From Palsa-744 sp963734815 (GTDB taxonomy: Bacteria > Actinomycetota > Thermoleophilia > Solirubrobacterales > Solirubrobacteraceae), in NCBI GenBank assembly GCA_963734815.1, contig CAVTIH010000001.1:62001-126000 (forward strand): 64,000 bases of DNA, written 5' to 3'. How positions within the stretch are numbered: position 1 is the first letter of the stretch; each line of letters starts with the position of its first letter. A model generated the notes under the pieces. It had not been told where the DNA came from and made no database searches. It saw only the letters and a program-made list of their open reading frames with translations. Below, one piece after another: positions 48,492-55,258 of this stretch. A program made the position numbers and the translations under genes.

Positions 48492-50651
48492 TCAGATCGA
48501 CTTGATGTGCTCCCAGTAGCGCGGGTCTGGCGGGAACACCATTTGTGCATCCGGGTCGTGCGACTCGACTAGCGCCTGCACACGGAGCTGGTCGATGCGC
48601 GGCGCCTTCAACACCGCCTGGAGTCCGGGAGCCGCGGTCGCCCACTGGCTGAGCACCCAGCTGCGCATCGCCGCGCCACGAAGCGACTGAAGCACGTGGA
48701 GCCGCAAGTCATTGCCCGACTGTACGGGCAGGACGAGCGCCGACTCGAAGTAGAAGCGCGCCTGCGCCCTGGGCGCACTCAGCCGGTCCAGCGCTTGCTG
48801 GGCCATACTCACGAAGGGGTCGGTCAGCTTCCGCGACGGCCCGAGACGAGCCGACCGACGATTGGACGCTGGAAGCAGCGACGGCAGGGTCAACGGCGGA
48901 TGCCGGTCGGGGGCTGAGAGAATCGAGACCAGGGCGACGTCCGCGGCAGGCATCGGGAGCGTGCTCGGCGGGCCCGGCAGCTGGGGCAGCGTGAGCGCCG
49001 GTGGGGCTCCCGACGGCGAGCTCGAGCTCGCCCCGACTCCCTGGGCGCGCGAGTCCGCCGGCTGCGCGCGCCGCGCGATCTTATAGCGATAGAAGGTGAT
49101 CAGGGCTTGGCGCGAGCGCGCAGCTCCGGTTACTTGAATCCAGTGCTCGAGCGCGGCCCCGAACGCCACCGTGTCCACGTGGGAAGGGACTTCATCAGGT
49201 CGAGCGAGCTCCTGGAAGCCGAGCCGCGGGAATGTCTGGAACCAGTCCGGCGCGGACACATGGGGCAGCGCCGGGGCTTGCCCAAAGAACTGTGAGAAGG
49301 CACGTAGATAATCCAGATCGCGACCGGCGTTGCAGCCTCGGATGTCGATCCAGCTGTTTGCGTCGAAGCGGCTGCGCGCGCGACCAAGCGTTCCACGGAA
49401 CCCAGCGGCGACCGCGCGGTTGACCTGGCGCAGCCTCGCGACCTGTGTGGCATCGAAGGTGACGGGAGCCGTCGGGTGAAGGCCCACCGTGCGCGCCGAA
49501 GCCTCGAGCTCGTTCTGCAGCGTCTGCGTCTGCGCCGCCGAGATCCCGCCCTGTGCCTGTTTGGCGACGCGCGCGCGAATGTCCGCCAGGAGCAGATCCG
49601 TGCTCGCCGTCAGCGTATCGACGTCGGGCGCGTTATGCCGCGTCCGGGAGGCCAGCAGCAGGAACCGTTGTGCGGTTCGGTCGACGAGCTCGGCGAGTGC
49701 TCCCGACGCGCCGCCCGACTGCTCCAGGCCGAACGGCGCCAGCAGCCCGGCATTGCGCCTGCGCAGAGCCTCGACAATCGAGTTCGGGACGGCGGGGCTG
49801 AGTGGGAACGGATCGCCAAGATCCGCCGCCACGCCCGCGACGTCGCTCTGAGCCCAAGCCGACAACCGGCCCTTCTCTACCGAGAACCGTGGCTCGCTGG
49901 CGAACAGGCTGCTGAAGATGCCCTTTTCGGCGGCGTGCATGACGATCCGCACGCGAGCTAGGCGCCCCTGACCACGCGCCAGGTCGCCGAGGATCGCCTC
50001 GACGGAGCTGACCCTTCGTGGCGCGAGCCCCCACAGCGTGTGGTACTCCAGGGCCTGCTGTAGGAACCCCTGCTCGCCCTGGGTCGAGATGTACGTGAGT
50101 TCGGGAACGTTCTCCGGCTCACCGAAGCGGTTTGTGACGCCCGCGCGACGTGTTCGTGTGACGCGCGCCGGGCGACCGAGCGCCAGCTGGTTTGCGACGC
50201 CACGCGCCTCGACCTCGACCGCCGACGTCGCCGCCGGGCACGCGGCTCGCGTGCGCTCGCCGGCGGTGGAGGACGGCTCGCGCTCCTGCGGCTGAGCCAC
50301 GTGAGCGAGCTCGTGCGCCAGCAGCCACCGACCGCGTGGCGTCGCCGGGGCAAAGCGACCAGGAGCGAAGAAGATGTCGGAGCCGACGACGAATGCCTGC
50401 GCCCGCAGCCGCCGCGCTTGATCGCCGGCCGGGCCGTCGACGTGAACGCGCACGTCGGAGAAATCGCGTCCAAGCAGCGGCTCGAATACGATCCGCAAAC
50501 CTGTGTCGAGGGGTTGGCCGCCGGCGGGTCGGAGTGGTGGCTTGGAGCGGGAAAGCGAGTGGAGGCGGAGCCTGGGGTTTCGCGCGGGGGACCGGGCGGT
50601 TACGGTCGGGGAAGGCTTCTTCTCGGCCCTGAGGTTCGTGGGGGCGGCCAC
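48492..50651 (-). CDS. DUF4157 protein with HExxH motif
   Basis: 719 residues from GTG 50651. Residues 40-120 are the DUF4157 domain: PAGGQPLDTGLRIVFEPLLG, RDFSDVRVHVDGPAGDQARR, LRAQAFVVGSDIFFAPGRFA and H113-E-L-A-H117 (LLAHELAHVAQ), a zinc-peptidase-like motif. The rest is long, helical and Pro-rich, with no domain I recognise. DUF4157 proteins are frequently linked to extracellular contractile injection systems as effectors or cargo. No sheath, tube or baseplate gene is in the window, so it is solitary here. Confidence 0.85.
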   Translation of the reverse strand: MAAPTNLRAEKKPSPTVTARSPARNPRLRLHSLSRSKPPLRPAGGQPLDTGLRIVFEPLLGRDFSDVRVHVDGPAGDQARRLRAQAFVVGSDIFFAPGRFAPATPRGRWLLAHELAHVAQPQEREPSSTAGERTRAACPAATSAVEVEARGVANQLALGRPARVTRTRRAGVTNRFGEPENVPELTYISTQGEQGFLQQALEYHTLWGLAPRRVSSVEAILGDLARGQGRLARVRIVMHAAEKGIFSSLFASEPRFSVEKGRLSAWAQSDVAGVAADLGDPFPLSPAVPNSIVEALRRRNAGLLAPFGLEQSGGASGALAELVDRTAQRFLLLASRTRHNAPDVDTLTASTDLLLADIRARVAKQAQGGISAAQTQTLQNELEASARTVGLHPTAPVTFDATQVARLRQVNRAVAAGFRGTLGRARSRFDANSWIDIRGCNAGRDLDYLRAFSQFFGQAPALPHVSAPDWFQTFPRLGFQELARPDEVPSHVDTVAFGAALEHWIQVTGAARSRQALITFYRYKIARRAQPADSRAQGVGASSSSPSGAPPALTLPQLPGPPSTLPMPAADVALVSILSAPDRHPPLTLPSLLPASNRRSARLGPSRKLTDPFVSMAQQALDRLSAPRAQARFYFESALVLPVQSGNDLRLHVLQSLRGAAMRSWVLSQWATAAPGLQAVLKAPRIDQLRVQALVESHDPDAQMVFPPDPRYWEHIKSI

Positions 50652-50837
50652 AGGGGTAGATTACAGCCGTTGAGGCGCACGTCGCGGCAGTCTTGCGTGG
50701 CCCACCACAAGTACTCGGATCGCACTTTGCGCGCTCGCTGCGCCAGGTGTGGGCGTGTTACTTCTCCCGCTGGCAGTCGCGCAGTCGCGAACCATTCGCC
50801 CCCAGGCGACACTGCGGCTCGGGTATCGTCCGTGGCG

Positions 50838-51566
50838 ATGCCGAGCAGCGGATTGCGCTTGCAGGTCCCCGCAGCTGATGGTTCGATGCTCCGCGCGGAG
50901 CTCTTTGCACCCGTCGGCGAGGGGCCCCACCCGGGGGTCGTCGTGCTGCACGAGTCGTTCGGCCTCAACGACGACATGCGCCAAATCGCCCGTCGCTTCG
51001 CTGACGCCGGATACGCCGCGCTGGTCCCCGACCTGTATTCACATGGGTCGCGGATCGTGTGCCTCAGTCGCGTAATGGTCGACATGCTGCGCGGCGGCGT
51101 TGCTCGCGAGATCGCCGACATCCGCGCCGCCCGAGACGCGCTCGCCGCCCGGCCCGAGGTCGACTCCGAGCGGATCGCCGTGGCCGGGTTCTGTCAGGGC
51201 GGCGGCTTTGCCCTCATCGCCGGCACGCAACCGGGCTTCTCCGCGGCCGCCGTCAACTACGGCGACGTGCCCGCAGACAGCTCACGCCTGGACGGAGTAT
51301 GTCCGGTGGTCGCAAGCTTCGGGGGCAAGGATCGCCTGCTCGGGCACAGGACGGCCGCACGCCTGGAGCGCCACCTCGCCGCCCTCGGCGTGCCCCACGA
51401 CGTGAAGACCTACGACCAGGCCGGACACTCCTTCTTCTCGCAGGTCGACGGCTGGCAAGGCTGGCTCGCGCGCATGCCGACCCCGATGGCCGTCGGTTAC
51501 GACGAGACAGCCGCCCGCGACGGCTGGAAACGCATGCTCAGCTTCTTCGATGAGCACGTGCGTTGA
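50838..51566 (+). CDS. Dienelactone hydrolase family protein
   Basis: 242 residues from ATG 50838; GTG 50832 is an alternative. GPHPGVVVLHESFGLNDDMR (with the family glutamate), YAALVPDLYSHG, IAVAGFCQGGGFALIAGTQP with nucleophile C119, CPVVASFGGKDRLLGHRTAA (Asp), and TYDQAGHSFF (His). Cys-His-Asp triad of dienelactone hydrolases, which open lactones in aromatic catabolism; many family members have other ester substrates. Confidence 0.9.
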   Translation: MPSSGLRLQVPAADGSMLRAELFAPVGEGPHPGVVVLHESFGLNDDMRQIARRFADAGYAALVPDLYSHGSRIVCLSRVMVDMLRGGVAREIADIRAARDALAARPEVDSERIAVAGFCQGGGFALIAGTQPGFSAAAVNYGDVPADSSRLDGVCPVVASFGGKDRLLGHRTAARLERHLAALGVPHDVKTYDQAGHSFFSQVDGWQGWLARMPTPMAVGYDETAARDGWKRMLSFFDEHVR

Positions 51567-51727
51567 ATCTGCTCAAGTCGGTGTCGCGAGTCTGAGCTCG
51601 TACGGCTGAAGCTCGTCCCAGGCGGGCGTCTCGTTGGCTGCGCGGGGGGCGCTTGCTTTCCGCGCATTGCTGGGTGCTCCTCGATTCCCGCGCGAGGCGC
51701 GTACCGCGGGACGAAGCTGGCCGGTGA

Positions 51728-53056
51728 TCAATTGGCTGCGTTGAGGATCGCGCGCGCGGCGCGACGAACGTCATCTTCGGTTGTCGACCAGTTGGAGAAC
51801 GACACCCGCAGAGCGTGAGCACCGCGCCACGCTGTGCCGCCGAGCCAGCATTCGCCGTCGGCTTGCACGCGGGCGAGGTGCTCCGGCGTGCCTGCGACCA
51901 AGACCTGGTTCAGCACGACGTCATTTAGCACCTCTAGGCCGCCCTCCCGAAGTAGGGAGGCCATCAGCGTCGCGTGCCCGCAGCATCGCTCAATCAGTTC
52001 GGCGACGCCGCGCCGGCCGAGATATCGCAGCGCCGCGTACACGGGGATCGCCCGCCCCCGGCGGGAGGCCTCGGGCACGAACTCCGCCGGCTCTCGGTGA
52101 TCGCTACGGGCCAGATACGCCGCGCTCACCGCCATCGCACGCGGTAGCGCCTCTGGCGGCGCAACAATCGCGAATGCGCAGTCGTAGGGAACGTTGAGCC
52201 ACTTGTGCGCGTCTACGGCCCAGGAGTCGGCCCGGTCCCTGCCGGCCACCAGGCTCTCCAAGCGCGGCGACGCGGCGGCCCACAAACCGAACGCTCCATC
52301 GACGTGAAGCCACGCGCCGTGCTCAGCCGCGAGGTTTCCGATCGCCCCGAGGGGATCGCACGCGCCAGTATTGACGTTGCCCGCCTGGGCACAGAGGAGC
52401 ACCGGGCCCTTGGCAGCGAGCAGCGCCCCCTCGAGTGCCAACGGATCCATCGCACCGTTCGCGTCGACGCCCACCCGGGTCACGCGATCGTGACCAAGAC
52501 CGAGGTAGCCAAGCGCCCGCAACACGGTCGCGTGTACCTCCTCGCCGACTAACACCTCGATTGGCGGAGCCCCAAACAGTCCCTGCGCGTCAGCGTCCCA
52601 GCCCGCTCGCCGTAGCAGCTCGCCGCGCGCAGCCGCCAGGCAGCTGAAGTTGGCCATCTGCGCGCCGGTGACGAAACCAACGCTCGCGCTCCGGGGGAGA
52701 CCAAGCAACTCCAGGACCCACCCCGCTGCGACCTCCTCGGCAACCGCCACCGCTGGCGATGCGCTGTACATGCCGCACATTTGGTCCCAGGCGCAGACAA
52801 GCCAATCGGCCCCGAGCGCGACCGGGAGCGACCCACCGACGACAAATCCGAAGTAGCGCGGCCCAGCGGACGCGACCAGCCCTGGATCGGCATCAGCAGC
52901 CAACTGCTCGAGGACGTCTACCGCGCCCTCACCAGAATCGGTCAGCGGCCGGCGCAGGGCTACCGGATCGGAGCCGCCCACGTGCCGCTCACTCACACCG
53001 TCGAGGTACGCGCGCGCCAGTCGGTGCGCATGAGCGAGCACGTCTTCGTCGGTCAC
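51728..53056 (-). CDS. Pyridoxal-phosphate-dependent decarboxylase, group II
   Basis: 442 residues from GTG 53056. Fold-type I motifs: PRYFGFVVGGSLPVALGADW, SASPAVAVAEEVAAGWVLEL, SVGFVTGAQMANFSCLAAAR, AGNVNTGACDPLGAIGNLAA, WLHVDGAFGLWAAASPR (PLP-ring Asp), and WAVDAHKWLNVPYDCAFAIV with Schiff-base lysine K285. This is the aromatic-L-amino-acid/glutamate decarboxylase group, although the substrate may be another amino acid. Alone in the operon. Confidence 0.9.
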   Translation of the reverse strand: MTDEDVLAHAHRLARAYLDGVSERHVGGSDPVALRRPLTDSGEGAVDVLEQLAADADPGLVASAGPRYFGFVVGGSLPVALGADWLVCAWDQMCGMYSASPAVAVAEEVAAGWVLELLGLPRSASVGFVTGAQMANFSCLAAARGELLRRAGWDADAQGLFGAPPIEVLVGEEVHATVLRALGYLGLGHDRVTRVGVDANGAMDPLALEGALLAAKGPVLLCAQAGNVNTGACDPLGAIGNLAAEHGAWLHVDGAFGLWAAASPRLESLVAGRDRADSWAVDAHKWLNVPYDCAFAIVAPPEALPRAMAVSAAYLARSDHREPAEFVPEASRRGRAIPVYAALRYLGRRGVAELIERCCGHATLMASLLREGGLEVLNDVVLNQVLVAGTPEHLARVQADGECWLGGTAWRGAHALRVSFSNWSTTEDDVRRAARAILNAAN

Positions 53057-53152
53057 CGCCGGAACAGCTTATCCCGGCGGCAGCCGGATTCCGCTTCGAG
53101 GACGCAGGGACGGCCAGACGGAGGCTGACGGGCGCGCGTAGACTCTCCCGGC

Positions 53153-53776
53153 GTGTCGGCCACGGGAGACCCTGGGTATGCGCTGAGCTCCTCCAGCGGG
53201 GAAGAGCATGAGCGGCTGGTCCGCCAGGCTAACATGTATGCGCCGTTCACGCGCCGTCTGCTGGCGCGCGCGGGGATCGAGCCAGGGATGCGGGTGCTTG
53301 ATGTAGGCTGCGGGCCGGGCGATGTCAGTTTGCTTCTCTCGGAGCTGGTCGGCGCCGACGGTTCGGTGGTCGGGGTCGAGCGTGACGAGCAGGCGCTCGC
53401 GAGGGCGCGTCAGCGTGCGGCCGAGTCTGACATCGAGAACGTCGAGTTCGTGCTCGGGGACTTTCGCGACATCGAGCTCGCCGGTGACCCGTTCGATGCA
53501 CTGGTCGGGCGGCTCGTGCTGATGTACCAGGGTGACCCGCCCGCGGCGGTGCGGGCCGCGGCACGCCACGTACGCCCGGGTGGGGTGGTCGTGTTCGCGG
53601 AGATGTGCATGCGCACGGGGTCTGCGATACCGCAGAGGTTCTTGGTGTCCTGGCCGCATACCCCGGCGTCTGAGCGGCTCAGCGAATGGATTACGCGACA
53701 GAGGCCGAGACGGGCACCCCCGACGCGGCGCGCTCACTCAGGTAGGGCTCAGGCTCGACGGCGACGACCTCGCTGA
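53153..53776 (+). CDS. SAM-dependent methyltransferase, C-terminally truncated
   Basis: 207 residues from GTG 53153. Intact through motif I (MRVLDVGCGPGDVSLLLSEL), VVGVERDEQALARARQRAAE, VEFVLGDFRDIELAGDPFDA and AAARHVRPGGVVVFAEMCMR. The family normally continues for another 90 or so residues; here the frame passes into PRRAPPTRRAHSGRAQARRR at 53700 and ends. From 53729 the DNA is an inverted piece of another methyltransferase gene, so the end is non-native. Probably a damaged gene. Confidence 0.75.
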   Translation: MSATGDPGYALSSSSGEEHERLVRQANMYAPFTRRLLARAGIEPGMRVLDVGCGPGDVSLLLSELVGADGSVVGVERDEQALARARQRAAESDIENVEFVLGDFRDIELAGDPFDALVGRLVLMYQGDPPAAVRAAARHVRPGGVVVFAEMCMRTGSAIPQRFLVSWPHTPASERLSEWITRQRPRRAPPTRRAHSGRAQARRRRPR

Positions 53777-53792
53777 CCGAGGTGGGGCACTG
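53729..53792 (-). pseudogene. Inverted scrap of a second methyltransferase gene
   Basis: The minus strand reads CPTSVSEVVAVEPEPYLSER, nearly identical to YPTSVSEVIAIEPEPYLRKR of the gene at 28263. The DNA match to 28686-28740 is about 80 percent by eye over about 54 bp. Ends are lost on both sides. It marks a recombination junction behind the truncated methyltransferase. Confidence 0.75.
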
Positions 53793-53800
53793 TCTGGCAG

Positions 53801-54478
53801 GTGGCGCGACAGCGCGATAATGCAAGCGTGCCGCCCAGCGAGTGGACCATCCCCGAGCGTGTCCTTTGCTATCTCGACCGGGCGGACGGGTTCCCGCACC
53901 GCGCAGAGGGAGAGAGCGTCCTGCTCGAACACATCCCCGAAGACGCTTGTCGCGTCCTCGACCTCGGGACGGGAGACGGCCGCCTGCTTGCCCTTCTCAA
54001 ACGCGGTCATCCCGAGATCGTCGGGGTCGGCGTTGACTTCTCCGAGGCCATGCTCGCCGCAGCACGCAAGCGATTCGCCGGCGATGAACACGTCGAACTC
54101 GTCCAACACGATCTGGCCGAGCCGCTCCCGGCGCTCGGACGCTTCGATGCCGTCATCTCGTCGTTCGCCATCCACCATCTCGAGCACGACCGCAAGCGCT
54201 CGCTCTACGGCGAGGTCTTCGACTTGCTGGTGCCCGGCGGTGTGTTCGCGAACTTCGAGCACGTGGCGTCGCCAACCCACCGACTGCACTTGGCGTTCTT
54301 CGCGGCGATCGGCGAGCCGATCGAGGACGAGGACCCATCCGACCGTCTACGGGACGTGCACACCCAGCTCGAGTGGCTGCGTGCGCTCGGCTTCGACGAC
54401 GTGGACTGCTACTGGAAGTGGCTCGAGATGGCACTCCTGATGGGTGTCAAGCCGCCAGGAGACGCGCTACCTCACTGA
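53801..54478 (+). CDS. SAM-dependent methyltransferase
   Basis: 225 residues from GTG 53801; GTG 53828 (VPPSEWTIPERVLCYLDRAD) is likely. Motif I CRVLDLGTGDGRLLALLKRG, then VGVDFSEAMLAAARKRF, VELVQHDLAEPLPALGRFDA, VISSFAIHHLEHDRKRSLYG, EVFDLLVPGGVFANFEHVAS. Resembles the tRNA uridine-5-oxyacetic acid / trans-aconitate-type small methyltransferases. HTQLEWLRALGFDDVDCYWK is the typical C-terminal signature. Starts within 10 bp of the methyltransferase scrap. Confidence 0.85.
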   Translation: MARQRDNASVPPSEWTIPERVLCYLDRADGFPHRAEGESVLLEHIPEDACRVLDLGTGDGRLLALLKRGHPEIVGVGVDFSEAMLAAARKRFAGDEHVELVQHDLAEPLPALGRFDAVISSFAIHHLEHDRKRSLYGEVFDLLVPGGVFANFEHVASPTHRLHLAFFAAIGEPIEDEDPSDRLRDVHTQLEWLRALGFDDVDCYWKWLEMALLMGVKPPGDALPH

Positions 54479-54511
54479 GCGAGCACCGGTGGTCGACTGC
54501 TCGCCTGATTT

Positions 54512-54629
54512 CGGCCGTACGGCCGATGAGGTCATCCGTCCGTACCGCGTCAACGCAAAACCCGCCTGGGGGCAGGACGAGTGGGTTGTGGACGCTGATA
54601 TCACTGACTTTTTCGGGTCGCTTCAGAAA
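54512..54629 (+). pseudogene. Reverse-transcriptase remnant next to tRNA-Ala
   Basis: In the frame that reads DFGRTADEVIRPYRVNAKPA, WGQDEWVVDADITDFFGSLQ, the segment WVVDADITDFF is the RT palm motif A with its catalytic aspartate (D-I-x-x-F-F), as in group II intron/retron RTs. The rest of the RT is absent. The recognisable part stops where the tRNA-Ala 3' end begins (54630), so it may be the trace of an RT-bearing element inserted beside the tRNA. Confidence 0.55.
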
Positions 54630-54702
54630 TGGAGCTAGGGGGACTCGAACCCCCGACCTCCTGGGTGCGATCCAGGCGCTCTCCCAACTGAGCTATAGCC
54701 CC
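54630..54702 (-). tRNA. tRNA-Ala (anticodon CGC)
   Basis: Minus-strand cloverleaf beginning GGGGCTATAGCTCAG, acceptor 3' arm TAGCTCC plus discriminator A. The anticodon stem CCTGG/CCAGG encloses ATCGCAC, anticodon CGC, reading GCG. T arm GGGGGTTCGAGTCCCCC. No CCA encoded. Confidence 0.95.
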
Positions 54703-54794
54703 GCACACGGCCCACGCGCGGTGGGTGGCCGTGGGGCAAGTGTAGGGCGTCGCGAAAAAATGCGCCGGGAGGACCGCTAAAGTGCGGGGCCGCA

Positions 54795-55205
54795 ATGGGG
54801 TTGTTAGACGATGCCATCCGCGAGCACCTCGAGCTTCGGCGCCGACACGGCGCCGACCCGAGCGAGGTGATGAGCAAGGAACAGGAGGCTCTGGGCCCGG
54901 CCACGGCCCGAGTGGGAGGTGCGCTGCCCGCGGATGCGGGGGACGACACGCTGTTCGCGGCAGCGCCATCGATGACCGGCGGGGACATGACCGCCGAAGA
55001 CCGGCGGCGAGAGCGACGGGAAAGGCGGGAGCCAAACCGGGCCTCGGATGACTGGTATCTCAGCCAGGAGACGGTTGAGCTGGACATGCGGGCAGTCCTG
55101 GACGAGGATGCGAGCGTGGGAGTCGGCCACGTGGGAGTCGGCCACGCGGCGCACGGCGGTATGCGGTCGATGACGAGCGCCGTCCCGGTCCGGGCACTGC
55201 GCTGA
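54795..55205 (+). CDS. Hypothetical actinobacterial protein with internal repeat
   Basis: 136 residues from ATG 54795. GLLDDAIREHLELRRRHGAD, then PSEVMSKEQEALGP, is an N-terminal motif widespread in small Arg/Glu-rich actinobacterial proteins of unknown role. The middle is charged (EDRRRERRERREPNRASDD), and VGVGHVGVGH is encoded by a 15-bp tandem repeat at 55116-55145. No function. Confidence 0.6.
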   Translation: MGLLDDAIREHLELRRRHGADPSEVMSKEQEALGPATARVGGALPADAGDDTLFAAAPSMTGGDMTAEDRRRERRERREPNRASDDWYLSQETVELDMRAVLDEDASVGVGHVGVGHAAHGGMRSMTSAVPVRALR

Positions 55206-55258
55206 GCAATCGACCGACGGGTCTCGGAAGCCGCGGGAAGCGGCCCCGCCGGCCCCGC

